Of a stretch of 64,000 bases of DNA, positions 1-13,300 are shown one piece after another; positions within the stretch are counted from its first letter, which is position 1, and each line of letters opens with the position of its first letter. The notes under the pieces are model-generated. The model was not told where the DNA came from, did no database searches, and saw nothing but the letters and a program-made list of their open reading frames with translations. The position numbers were made by a program, and so were the translations under genes. This DNA is from Brachionus plicatilis (Eukaryota; Rotifera; Eurotatoria; Ploima; Brachionidae), in the NCBI GenBank assembly GCA_010279815.1, contig QEOQ01000640.1, positions 873,479-937,478 on the forward strand, given 5' to 3'.

Positions 1-21
1 TTCAAGTGGCATGCATGCAAA

Positions 22-1553
22 TTATCTAATACACCGCGATAGGGCAGTGTATGATTTATTTTTAATGATTGACAAGTCTTTTGACTTTTTTAACTTTTCG
101 TCAACAGCGAAACAGCGCCACAGTCTAATGGTTTCATCGGCACCAATACTAGCCACCATTTCGCCATCGGGCGACATTGACATCATCAGCACTCTGCTCT
201 GGTGTCCGATCAAATCAGCTATTGGAGTCATGTCTGGATACCGCCATACAGTCAGTTGATTAGTCGAGTAGCCATGACTAGATATGAGCTCTTTGTAGTG
301 TTTGGACCACAGAAGAGACGAAATTTGTGACATTGAGTCTATGCTCTGAATTAGGTTGCCTGAGTTGGCATTCCACAATTTTATGTGTCCATCGGATGAG
401 CCGCCACCAGTAGCTAGTAGATTGTTCTGCCAAGGACACCAGGCTATGGCTTTGACCGCCGCAGTGTGCTCTCTGAACACGTGCAAAGGCTGTGATGTTT
501 CTATTGAGTAATTGGCGTCCCACACCAGCGCCAAGTTGTCATTACCGCCCGACGCCAAGTGTCTGCCATTACTGCTCCATTTTAATCCGCACACTTCTTG
601 TTCGTGCATTTTCAAGGTGCCAACATGGTGCTGCGCCACTCTCACGTCATGGTGATGTATCTCTCCTGATCTTGAACCACTGGTCAATATGAAATTGTTC
701 CATGACAAGGAGCCGACTCGTGATTTTTGGCTTCTCATTTGTCTCAGACAAGTTTGAGTTTCGGCATCCCACAATTCAACTGTGTTTTTTGAATTTCCCA
801 CTGCTATGATGTTGCCTTTGTCTGGCTGCCATGATGTCGAACAAATGTAATCTGGACTTTCTTCATCCATACCGAACAGCTGAGATATTTCGCCTGTTCC
901 GGCACTCCATAGGAACAAATGTTGGTCTAGCGCAACAGCCAGATTGTTTGAACATGACCAATCTATTAGATTCAAATAAAAATCATTTCGAAAATCGGGT
1001 GCATCAAGGATGCGGTCTGGAGTTGGCGATATGTACCGCTTGGTATTTTTTTTAACACTATTAACCAGGCTATTTAAATAGTGAGCTGATTTTTCACTGT
1101 TTTCCCATTCGTTTTTGTTGTGCAAATTTAAAACTTTGGCCCTTTCTGAGACACCATTGCAGGTTTCGTTAATGAGCTTTCGTTTCACTTGGTCAACATG
1201 ATTCTCTCGGTCTTCGTCTTGACTGTTTTTTGAGTGCAACAAGTGGTAGCCGATTTCCATGTTGGACACAACTCGATTGGGTATGTACCGATCATTGGTA
1301 ATGCCACCCGGAGTTTGCTTTTTTTTGGCACTTAGACAAAGAGCTGTTTTCTTGGCGTTGGGTGTTTTGAAGAGAATTTTTTTCAGATCGGTTCGGTTTA
1401 TGTTGCATTTTACGTTGTTGAACGAAAGGGCCGAAAGGCCTGTTGTTACGGTCTCTTAAATTTTAGAATAAGGTTAATTTTTTTTATTCAAGGAAGGCTC
1501 TATCAAGTACTATGTTCGGAGTAGCTGATTGATTTTTTGCGGCAGTTTTCCAT
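22..1553 (-). CDS. CDC20: Cdc20, APC/C co-activator (WD40)
   Basis: Activator and substrate receptor of the anaphase-promoting complex, driving securin and cyclin destruction at the metaphase-anaphase step. The large exon (22-1454) encodes a C-box DRYIPNR (residues 69-75), then a seven-blade WD40 propeller (about 170-460) with the Cdc20-typical stretches RILDAPDFRNDFYLNLIDWS, IHHHDVRVAQHHV and YKELISSHGYS. It ends in Cys-Ile-Arg, the IR tail that docks on APC/C. These favour Cdc20 over Fzr/Cdh1. The exon has no ATG before the C-box, so I infer a short first exon, 1511-1553 (MENCRKKSISYSEH), joined across a 56-nt GT-AG intron in matching phase. The model gives 491 aa against 499 in human. I see no KEN box; an RxxL (RTDL, 35-38) lies near the N-terminus. 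Family certain; first exon inferred. Confidence 0.93.
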
Positions 1554-2916
1554 TTTCAAAATTAGCATACACTTTTTTCTCTTGCTCAATATGCATGCAA
1601 TAAGATTGCGATGTGATTTTATTAGATGATGTTGGCTCAAAAATAAAATCTTTAAAATCAAAATTTAATCAAAATTTAACTCGAGTAAGTATGATGACTG
1701 TGATGTTAAATAGTGAAAGTTGTTTTCATCTTGAATTTTTTGCCAAACAACCTTTAACTTAAACCAACAAAAAAATTATTTTTTAATTTTTAAAAATTCC
1801 TTTATTGTCGGATTTTCAAGTATTGAGAATTATGTACTGTATTTAGTCATTTTAGTATAGTTTTTTTTAGATCATTGTTTAAACATCATCTTCAATTTAG
1901 TCAAATTTTTATTCAATTAAGCTTTTTAAAATTATATCATAAAATAAAAACATTTAATGAGATTTAATTATAATTTTGTTAACATTTCATTAATTTGTGT
2001 TAAAATAAATTTTGAAAATTAAGCAAAAATATAAATCAGTCATTTTTCAATCAGTTGTTGATTTAAATGAGAAATTGTAAATTTGGATTTTAGATTTTAA
2101 ATTTGGAAATTAATTTAAAGAAAAATTTAATTTCCAATATAATTGCACAGCTTTTGCGAGTAAATATTCATAACGCAACTATGTTTGATGCACTAAGTAG
2201 TATTTACAGATCTAGTTTTGAACTAATAAAAGTTTTCAGATTTTTAATTGCTTTTTTTCAATTATTTTTTGAAAAATTAAAGTAACAACTAAGAATTTAA
2301 AATAATTTATTTTCAATGCTAATTCTTCGAAAAATTTTAGATTGATTATTATATCAATGATTAAAATCCATGCCATTATTTTTTGAGTCTATTTTTAATT
2401 TTTAAATCCTGAATCTTGAAAGATTTGAAATTTATTTTTTTTAGAATTATAAAGTAATAGCATCATTTTATAATGCAATATAAAAAATCCATTCTAATAA
2501 ACGAGATTTAGCAGTTTACATTCATCAATTGATTTACATTATACAACTTAAAGCTGCTAATACTCAAAGTATTTCTTCATTTTATTGAATCATATCATTT
2601 AGTTTCTGTTTGCTTATTTGAATCCATTGAAAAAATAAATTTTTTATCAATTAAAAATTTTGAAAAATTTAATTAATTTTTATCGAATCCGTTTCCCATT
2701 TATTGAGTACAATTATATCTTTTAGCTATGTTTTGATACTCCTTATTATGCAAACTATCAATTTTTTATCAGATAAAAATTTTTCTTACCATGCTAATGT
2801 CACATTTTTGAACTGATTCTATACATTAATTGTAAATCCAAGGTGAAGTCTAACCATTAAGACACAAAAATTTACTAGGCTATTTCACTTAAATTTTTTG
2901 ATACTAAGATTCGTAA

Positions 2917-3036
2917 GTATTTTCTAGAGTCGTTTGAAAGTCCTATATTAAAGTCCAAGTTCGAACTAAAAAAATTTTAAATTCCGATTTTGGATTTAAC
3001 TTAAACTTGTGACTTTTAAACAACTCTGGTATTCTC
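2917..3036. mobile_element. Short hAT-like MITE with 8-bp TSD
   Basis: Element at 2925-3028 (104 bp). Its left end TAGAGTCGTTTGAAAGTC matches the inverse of its right end GACTTTTAAACAACTCTG. It is flanked by near-identical 8-mers, GTATTTTC (2917-2924) and GTATTCTC (3029-3036). The termini match those of the elements at 9469, 36951 and 63981. CAGAG-type ends with 8-bp duplications are typical of hAT transposons; with no coding capacity it would be non-autonomous. Confidence 0.65.
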
Positions 3037-5134
3037 ATCATTGCTTGATTTTCTGTTCAAAACCATTTTAAATTGAGATAAGAGAATTTGTAAATGATCA
3101 AACTAAGGTTAAATTCTAGCAGTGTACTCTACCTCTGAATTAGTTTAGTTATTTAAAAAAAATATTTTCCTTTTCCAAAAATCAAATGTTTTATCATACT
3201 AACTGAAATCATTAGTTTCATTATACATATAATTGTTTAAAATTGCGATAAATTAATAATCTGATATTTTCTACAAAAATTTGATTTATTAATAGCAGAA
3301 ACTATACAACTGATATTACAGAATAGATTTGTTGCCATAAATTACTGACCTTTTCTTTCATAATTTTAAACTAAAAATTTCAGGTTTCAAAAAAAAAATA
3401 TAAACTCAAATATGAATATTGCATTACCAGAATAATTTTTTCAATGTTAAAAAGTCTTTTTATCTTGCCAATCTTGAAAAAAAAATGATCAAAACAGCTT
3501 CTCAAAATTAGGTCTTTACTAATTTTACTTCACTTTACTTAAATATATATATTCGAAAAAATATCCAATATCGAGTTTAAATTTTTTTTTAATCAAAAAA
3601 TAATTTTTAAAAGCAAAGAAATCATGAATCTACAAAAAATTTAAAAAAATAAATTAAAAAAATAAAAAAAATTTTTAAAATAAAAAAAATTTGAATGTTC
3701 GCTTATTAAGATAAGATATTCAAATAATTAAATGTTTTATTTATTTTTTGCAGCTTTTTAAATTTCTGGAATAAAAGAAAAAAATTAAGGTTCATTATTA
3801 GCTTATTTTAATGATCTTTAATTGAATCTTTTTTTTTCTGAGCATATATTATACTAGGATTTTAATTAAGACCAAAAAATTAGTTGGAAATCACAATTCC
3901 AGTTATTTTAGGAAAATCTAATCATCAAATACAATTTAAAGACCCTCGTATGAAAAAAAATAGATTTTAGATATAAAAAGTACTTAATTGCTATAATTAA
4001 GTGAGTATATTTTTTATAATTTTGTTTATCTGTTTTCAAAAGCAGGCCACACACTGTGCCTTTAGTATGAGATTTCTGAATTAAAAAAATAAAGCACAAG
4101 CTATCTTTTAAATTTTTTTAAAATCTGCTCAAGTTTATCGGTGAACAAAAGTCGGCAATAATTTTAATACCATCAGGAAATTCCATTTGATTGATTTAAG
4201 GTTATTGGGGTTTGGGATTATTGAAAGAATAAACAAACAATGCTCCAACCTGATAAGCTATCTATAGAGTGATTAACAAATTTAGGAAAAAATTAATTAC
4301 CTTAAAGAAAAGTAAAAACTTGATGAAACAATAAGTTCTAGAATTCATAATTGATTAGTTAGTGTGTTGCGCGGGATCCCTAAGCCATTATAAATTATAT
4401 TTTATTACCAACTATAATTTCTTACCCAGTACAACAACTTCTACTACTCATTCAAAAGAAAGCATAAGTTTTTGAAATTTTATTTCTCTTTATTGATCTC
4501 AGCTTCGTGAAACATAATTTTGTTTGATTGATTTAGTTTGTGCTAGTAAAAGCATCATTTGAAGAATAGAGATATAGATAAGCGAGAATCTTAATTTTGG
4601 TAATCTTTTCCTCAAGGTAACATGCACACCATTATTAGAAATGTTCTTATTTGCTGAGATAGTCAAAATTTTTAAATTTATTTTATTAGAATTTTAAATT
4701 AGATTTATTAATTCGTTTAAGACTAGCTTTAAAAGTTGAAAGTTAAAAGTTAAATTTTTTTAAAATTAATAAAAAAAGATATTAGAGAAATATAAAGCTA
4801 CCAATTCTTTTTTTGATTAATAAGCCAAATTTTAGAAAGAAATGTTTAAATAAATGGAGTTTTGTTATAATAATAATTAAATTCAAAGTCAGGAAATTAG
4901 CAAAATATTAAAAAAAATAGATCCAAAATGATTTAATTTTTTTTTTTAAGTCAAGAATTTTTTTCATTAAATGTTATTATCAATTTATATTTACTTTTAT
5001 GAAATAATAACTATTAAATGTAATCAATTTTTATCTTAAAAATTGCTGAAAAGATAGCGCGTAATCTCCAATCAGCCGATCGAAAATTTCTAAGTATAAA
5101 TTTTATTTACTTGTAGGTTTATAATGTACCATAT

Positions 5135-5233
5135 TCCCTTGTTCGATATTGCGCCCTTATAATTTAAATCAAGACTTTGACACAGACAATAAATAAGATC
5201 TCGCCATGTTAAAGCATTCTTTATTAAGCTGCC
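5135..5233. repeat. Dispersed repeat, copy 1
   Basis: Starts TCCCTTGTTCGATATTG and ends near ATTAAGCTGC. A diverged copy in the same orientation lies at 61585-61684. Shared blocks include the first 17 bases, ATCTCGCC, TTAAA.CATTCTTTA and a terminal CTGC. Locally richer in GC than its surroundings. No ORF and no clear TSD. It could be a SINE fragment or an unrecognised RNA gene. Confidence 0.5.
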
Positions 5234-8200
5234 TGCGCCAAAGTCATGTTTCTAGTTTTGGAGCGCGTTAAGAGTCAAGTTTTTTAATGAATTGCAGCAT
5301 ATCCACTTGAGCTTCTGTGGAAAAATTAAAAATAATTTTTTTGAATTTTGCATTTGATGCTGCACCACAAATTGTGCAGAAAAGAAAATTGAAAAGAATA
5401 TACTTTAATAATTAGATTTAAAAAAAAATCCTAAAATTCGATTTGTAGCTCGGCATTATTCATGTAAAAATCTTGTCTAAAAAAGTTAAATTTAAAAAAA
5501 TTGTTTAACCATTCAATTTTTTGTTTTTTGAACCTTTAGATCGACCTCCTCGATCGGTATTGATTACCTGCATCAAAGGCGTGTTTTGATTTATAAGGCT
5601 GCAAAATCTAACAAAGGAGTACGGTAATTAAATTGAAAATAAAGCTAAATCTCGAATTAATTAAAATGAATGATGTTTTTGTCTTTTCAAAATCCAAGTT
5701 ATCAAATGTTTAGAGAAATGTGAAGTTATCTTATTTTCAATTGACTTTATAAATTTATTAGATTTTTTTTCAATACATATTTATTATATATCTTAAAATT
5801 ATATACACAGAACTTTTGTTTTTCTTTCAAATTTTACCAAGGTAATCAATATCCAGTTTAAATTTTTTGGTTTTGTTAGAAACGGTGATTTAGACTCAAA
5901 AGATTCCATTTTTTAGGATAATTTGTCAATTTATTGCAAAAATATTTTTGTGCTTAAAAAATTTTAAGATCATATTCTTATTTGTTATTAAAATATTTTG
6001 TTAAAATAATTTAATTAATTACTTACTTGAATTTATTTTTTACCAAATTTTCAACTGATTACTTTAAAACATTAAAGAGCTTATATTGATAGACAATCTA
6101 TTTTATGTTTCTTTTAAATTAGTGTTAATTCATTTTTTGTTATATAATAAACTTAGGTTACTTATATCTTAATTACTTGTCAGTATCTCATTTCTGATTA
6201 GAATCTTAACCATTGAATTAATTTAATTATTGCGTGGAATCAAGAAAAGCAAAATTAGATCGAAAAGATAAAATGAATTAAAGCTTTTGTATTTCAATAA
6301 AATTATAAATACAATATTAGGAAAGGCGTTTTTTTTTATTTTACAACATAATCAAGTAATTTTTTTGTGTGATATTTATTTGATTTTCTCAAATAAATTA
6401 AAACCACAAAAAATAGATTTTTGAGAACTAAAAATTTACCAAAAAAAATTTGAAATTTCTTTAATTTTTTTCTAAATGAATCTAGCATTATTTAAATCTT
6501 TTTAACTGTAATTAAGAAATGGAAAATACAATTTTACTCATTATTCTTTATTCTATTTTCTTCAATATTTAGATTTTAGAAAATTAATCTAAAAAATTTT
6601 TTTTTCATTTTACTTTCAAAGAAAGTTTAAAGATAAGAAGGTCTCAATGTTTTACCAGTCAATTGTTTTATTTGAAAAATAAAAGATAATATTTATGTAA
6701 ATTTTTTTCCTTTAAAAACAAACTAAATATTGAATTTTATAAACGAAAAGATATGTTATCTTATTGCAGTAATATTTAAAAAATGCAAAAGAGAAAGTTC
6801 TCTGAAATAAATTTAGTTTTTTCTAAAAACAAACAAAGTAGAATATTTAATGTTAAGTCAATAGGTTTAGTTTCATTTTAATTGATTTGAAATCAGTAAT
6901 CTAAACATAAAATTTGATAAAACTAATTTAATCAATTATTTTAACTAAAATAGGAATTAATTTTTTTACTAGATAAAATGTTTTTCGTTAAAGCTGAATT
7001 TTGGTTTTTAGATTTTTTTGGTAAAGAAACATCTAATTGTGACTGAATGCCTATTTAAAATAATTGTGGTTTTAGCTTTTTGTGAAGTTCATTTAAATTC
7101 GATAGAACTTAGATAACCTTTTTAAGCATATTATTTAATCCTGCTTTTAAGACATCGACTCACGCTTATGGAAAAAGAAGGGTGAATAAAATATTTGTTA
7201 AAGTTACACTATAGAGTAAATTAATTAAAAAATGAAATAAATATTTAAAAGTAACCAGTTAATATATAATGTAGTATGGGATCTCTAGATGGAAAGTTAA
7301 GTAAATTTAAATATAACTATATTGATGACGGCTAGTTCGAGGTCGGTCACTAAACTGTTTTTGTTTACCAGGTGCCATGATATAAAGACTAATTTGAATA
7401 CTTATAAATATTTTATTCTTTAATTTACAAACATAGACAAGCTCAGAAAAACAACAAAATCAAATATATAGAAAATTAAATAGAAAATAACATAACAAAT
7501 TTGGAGCCATTTTCTATGACTTTAAGGATCTAACCATAGAATCAGTTTTATATTATAAATTAGACTGGCAACTTAAGTTCTAAGCTATTCTAGGACTTTT
7601 ATTATTTTTATCAACAATTAAAAGCGCCAGCCGCTAACAATATTTAGGGTTTATTTGGGTGGAACGATATTACAAAGATATATCGAATACCAAATTTCAT
7701 TGTTCAATTGTTACCTTTTAGTACTACTTCTTTTTTTTGAACCATTCAATACAAAGAAATGTAGGAATTGTCATTCTTAATTTAAATTTATCTATTTTAA
7801 GCTATTAATATATTTTTTTTAAATTAATTTTATTTTAATTAATTTTTCATTATTTGGTTTTAATTTAAATTAAAAAATTAAAATTAAATTCGTAAACTTT
7901 GTATCAGTTGATGTATATTTGTGTCAGAATTTTTTTTCGAAATTTCAATTTTAATTTTAAGTAGCTTTAGTTTTTTCCAAATTTAATTCAATAAATATTT
8001 CCAGAAATACATTTTTAAACCTATTTCAAAACACTTTTAATATTTTTTGGAACTTTTTTTTAAATTGAAACAAACTTCTCTTAAATTTCTAAATTAATAT
8101 AATTCTTTTGTAAAAATCAAGCGAAATAGGAAAATGGAACTCAACAGTGTTAAATCGCATCAAAATATGAGAATCTTATTTTAAAGTGATATCAAATCCT

Positions 8201-9460
8201 AAGTTTTAAAAATTTTAATATTAAATTTATATCCAAAAATTTTTAAACTAAAAAAATTAAATGTAAAGTGGTTAACTATAAGTGTTAATTGTTAAGTGCC
8301 GGGCTAAAAATTAGGTTTAAAATAAATAAAGATTAATATAAAATTAAGAATGCGAAAAAATGATATTCTAAATATAAATGCGTGGCTTAAAGTAAAGTCT
8401 AAAAAAATTGGCATGACTAAAATCTTTGAAATAAATGGCACAGAAAAATAAAGTTAAATAAGATTTTGGGAATTCTTTATTGTTTTTTATCAGTTTTCAA
8501 AATTTATTATTAAGTTAAAAATAAATTTTAATAGAATGACCTGCAAGTAAAATCTGAAAGCTTCTAATGTTCAATAATGATGGATGAATATTCTGATACT
8601 AATTTTTAAATTCAAAATAGGTTTCAAAAAATAATTTAAGGAATATTCATTCATCAAAATTAGAAAAAGATGCATAGTTAGATTTTATTAAGTCTATCAA
8701 TAAATCAAATTTTGTATTCAATAAGAAATCAATGATGACTGAATTTAAAATTATAGCTATCTTTAAGAAATTTTCTCAATTTTATAATAAGAAAATATGA
8801 AACCATTAAAACTTTTTTAAATAAATCAAAATCATATCATTATGTTTTTTTTTAATTTCATTATTTATTTATTTATAACCGAATGGGTCTGTTTTTTTTT
8901 AATTGATATGATGCAAATCTTTAATTAATTTTCGCTGCATGATCTGACAGTATTCACCTAAATGATAATAATTCGATCTTCCACAAAAAATAAAGCCATT
9001 ATTTTGGAAATTGTTTGCCTGACTTGATTCATTTGTAGCTTTGAATTCTTCTTATTTTTAATTTGCAAACTTTTTAAAACGCTTGAATTAATATCAATGC
9101 TTAGAACTCAAGAGCTTACACTGTACAATGATATATTGTTCCAGTAATTCTAAACTTCCACGCTATCTAAATTTCGGAATTTCATTTTAAACTCTGGTGC
9201 TGATAACTCACGAATTTTTTACTCTTTGAAGAAAAAGCAATTTTTTTATCCCTTACTATTTCAAACAAACATTATTTACTTTTTTAATGTATATGATATT
9301 TTACTCATTACACCGAAAATTACTGACCAAAACTTGAAATTTTGATTTAAATATTTCATTAATTATTGCACAACAAAATTTTTTTAATAAATTCAAGATT
9401 TTTGTAGTGATTTAAAATTTTTAAATCTCTTAGCAAACTATTTTTATCTACATTAATGCA

Positions 9461-9754
9461 GAGTTTGTCAAAATTCAGAGTATTAAGTAAAAAAAAAAGC
9501 TAAAGACTGACTTCGAATTTTTAAATAAAAGGCTAATTAAAAATAAGAATTTTGAAAAAACAACAATCAAGAAAAAAACTTCTTTGTTTTCGAGAATTAA
9601 TAAAATTTTAATCGTAATTAATCAATTTTTCCGAGAAAAAAATCAATAAAAAAATAATTATCTTAAATCAAAGTTTTGACTTGAAAAGAATTAAGTTCGA
9701 AATAAAGTCAAAGTCCACATATGACTTATAGTTTTGAACAACTCTGCATTTAAG
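9461..9754. mobile_element. hAT-like MITE, decayed
   Basis: Element at 9469-9746 (278 bp). Left end CAGAGTTTGTCAAAATTC; right end AGTTTTGAACAACTCTG, which inverts to CAGAGTTGTTCAAAACT. Flanking 8-mers CATTAATG and CATTTAAG agree at 6 of 8 positions. It belongs with the elements at 2925 and 36951. No coding capacity. Confidence 0.55.
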
Positions 9755-9989
9755 AAACTGAACATTTTTAGTAGTAATCCCACACAAGAATTTAAAAGTA
9801 TTTACGAAAATTCACGTAAAATACTTTAAGTAAAGAATCAAAAATTAACGAAAATTATCGCAATTTTATTAATAACAAAAGTTAAAATTTTTTTCAAAAA
9901 ATAAACCTTTACTAATTAGACAATTTTAATTCGTCTCAAAGAAACTTTACAATCTAAATTTATCTACCATAGCTTAGTAAAATAGTGCT

Positions 9990-10040
9990 TAGCTCCGTGG
10001 ACCTCCCGTTGCAGATTATTTAATAATAATAATAATAATT
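9990..10040 (+). repeat. GC-rich stub with (AAT)n tail
   Basis: A short GC-rich block containing CCGTGGACCTCCCG runs into about six AAT/TAA units (10021-10039). A trinucleotide tail after an otherwise foreign sequence resembles the 3' end of a severely 5'-truncated non-LTR insertion, as at 23103 and 46976. No target-site duplication was found, so it may be a simple microsatellite. Confidence 0.35.
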
Positions 10041-10310
10041 ATGATTAGTTTCACAGATTTTCGACTTTTTACTTTTAGTATTTTAAGGTACTTTAAACGA
10101 ATAAATTTGGTCCTCATGTCGAATCATTTCTGTTTTAAGTCGAAAACCATCATTTTTCTTAAGAAATGCCGAAAAAAGGCTAATTTGATTAATTTCAAAC
10201 AAAAATTGATTTTTTTTTTGGCAAAGATTTGTCATCATATTACTTAATATTAATCACTCTAAATGTTTTTTTAAATATTAATAATTATTTTTATATTTAG
10301 ATTGTATAAA

Positions 10311-13300
10311 ATGAGTATTCGTAATCTGGATTCAGATTTGGCCTTGTCAAACCTAAATGATCTATTCCATTTGCACCGATATGACGATTGTGTTTTGTTC
10401 ATAAACCGTCTCAATTATACATCTTTAAGAAAAGTCTTGACTCAACTTCCAATAAAGCTCTATTTGTCTCGGTTACCATATACCATAGAAGTATTCGAGG
10501 CCTTGTATGCAAAAATATTTATCCATGATCCAGATTCCTTTCCGACTCGTCTCCTTCAACCTGAGCGCCTAATTGACAAGATGGTCGCCTATTTCAGCTT
10601 AATTAATGACCAAAAATCAATTGAGCCTATTGATGGTGACAAAATGCTAGACTCGTTTGAGAACGTGATCAGAATTATCTCTTATGTGCAGCCAAGTCTT
10701 TACACAAGACTTCTTTTTTTCAAATATGCTTGTGACCGAGCTTGTTTAAAATTTGACAAAGAACTTGATCAATCTAAAAATTTGAAGTTCCCTGCACTCA
10801 AGAACATCAAGCTGAATTCATCAACAAGTGCCTATTCAGTATCTAATTTGAATCAGTATTCAAATACTTTGGTCATCTCTAAATTATCAAATATGTCCAC
10901 TTGTGAAAAAGTAAAAATTGAACTTGTGAACACCATAAACAAATGCCACAAGGCTTTACTTAAGCTAAATGGCTACATGAGCGATTTGAAGGCGGACAAA
11001 AATTTTAAACACTTTAAAAAATCAAGCAGCATTGAAAGAACTAGCAGAACTTCGAGCAAATCCAGCAAAGTCAGATCTGAGTCCGTGTTTAGCTTGAAAA
11101 CAGCCAGTCAAAAAGACACCGAGTTCTTCCAGACTTTGAACAGCTCAACTATTTGCCAAGACTACGTCCAAAACCGGCTCTTTTTGAACAAATCACTGAT
11201 GAACTCAATAGAGCCTTTTCTTCAAACAGTGCGTGTTGAAAAGATGATGGATAATTTGATGGAAAAAATAAATTTGGATAAAGAAATTTTGCTGGTATTT
11301 TCACATTTAAAGCGTGAGGATACTTACTTGACTTCGCTGGAACCTTTGCAGCCTTTGTTCAAACGCTATTCGCTCGGATTTGAACGATGCATTCAAATAT
11401 GGCGAAAAAAGTGCTCAGCTGATCAACTTTTGCTTTACAATAATCCATCCAATTATGACCAAGTTAAGCAACAGCTAGAAAATTCACTATTTGGACTCAA
11501 TGAAGTGGTTGAGAGCACCCCTGCTAAATCTACTAGTAGCGTAAAACGAAAAAATTTTTTACTTAAAAGAAATTACTTGAATACACTGTCGGCTTCTTCA
11601 GATATCGCTGCCAAAATTGTCAATAGTATGGACACCATGACTGATTTGCTTAATTCAAATATATCAATCAATTGCTACAATTTAGGTGATGATGCTAGTT
11701 TGGAGCCTGAAAATCAAAAATATCATTCTGGTAATCATTTTTTAATGTTCTATATTTTGGCAGTCAACCTCACTACTTGATGGTTTTGATGGTGAAAAAT
11801 TTAAAATTGAAATTTAATTAGTTTTTATTATTTTAAAACAAAAAGCTTCGAATTATATTTTTTTATACAACTTGGAAAATAACTTTCTTTTTAACATATA
11901 AAAAATTTATCTTATTTACTAATTCACAAACTTAATTACAATAATTATTAAGATCAAAATACTTTTATATTTCAATGTCTTTACAAAAATTGATTGATTT
12001 TTTAAAATTAATATTCTTTATGTCATTAATAATTCAGTATTTCAAATAGTATCCTTAAAAATCAGCACCTTTTAAAGTAGTTAAAAATCAATTTTAATTT
12101 GATTGTTTATTAAGTTAATAAGAATTTAAAAAATGTATTATGAAAGTCCTTCTAAGTTTTTATTTCTAAAAAGACTAGTTTATATTTTTAGTTTAAAAAA
12201 AAGTATAATTTATTTTATTCTTAAATATTTTATATTTCAAAAACTTTTATCTTTTTTAAAGTAAGCTATTTTCTAATTAGAAACTTACTTTAAAGTCCCA
12301 TTTAATTTTTTTTAAAAATTAATTTGAAACATCTCATTTTTTCATTTTTTTCAAAATTGCATGAAAAACTTTATTAAAAGACGAAAAAATACATCAATTA
12401 GTAGTAGTAATAGTAGTAGTAGTTTTGACTGTAGCTGGCTAACCAGCGAGTGTGCTGATAAGGCACACTAAGACAGCTGATGTGATTGATTGCTGCTCAT
12501 CCAGCAATCAATGCCTGCTTTAAAGCTGTTAACATTCGAGGCTTCAACTAATTCATTTGGCAGCGAGTTCCATATGTTAGCGGTTCTGTTGAAAAAAAAG
12601 TTATCTCTATGTTGGAGCCTCGAAATTTCTTTGTGATATTTGAAGCAGTGACCTCTTCCTTGGTTTTTTGTGACATTAAAATTGTTGCTTTTTTCAACCA
12701 ATTCTATTCCATGCATGAACTTTTATAATTGAATTAGATCACCTTTTTTTCTTCTTTCCACCAATTTGGAATGCTTAAAGCCTTCAATCTACTTTCATAC
12801 GGTTTGTTTCTGATTGAAGAACAAATTTTGTAGCTCTGCCTTGAATCCTTTCAACATTCTCACAGTCAGACTTAAGAATTTGAGACCATACAGGCACCGC
12901 AAATTCCAAAAGAGGACGAACAAAAGTTAAAAACAAAGATCTTAATAACTTACAATCAAAACGAGTAATGATTTCCTGATGCGACCTAACATTTGATTTG
13001 TAGCCTCTATCACTTGATATTTCCATTTAAGATTTATATTGAAAATAACTCCAAGATTTCTTTCGGTTTCTGACGTTGATAACTGCTTAACATAAATAAA
13101 ATAAGGAAATTCTTTGTTTCTATGACCATAATGCATAACCACACATTTTGATGTGTTGAAGAGGAGAAGCCAATCTTGAGTCCACTTGAAAATTGAATCT
13201 AAATCTGATTGTATTTATTTCTGATACCGTTTGCGAGAACATTTTAGTATCATCTGCATACATTTTGACCACATTTCTCTATTCCTTTCGATAGATCATT

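Larger units (their letters stand above)
1554..10310. other. 8.8 kb gene-poor AT-rich region
   Basis: No open frame here has family motifs; those longer than 60 codons are low-complexity Lys/Phe/Ile/Asn strings expected by chance. The contents I can support are two small hAT-like inverted-repeat elements, a copy of a dispersed repeat of about 100 bp, and an (AAT)n array, each listed separately. Upstream elements of Cdc20 and of the MIEAP gene must lie at the ends, but no promoter motif is convincing. A polypyrimidine-AG just before 10301 could be the acceptor of an untranslated first exon for the next gene. Confidence 0.7.
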
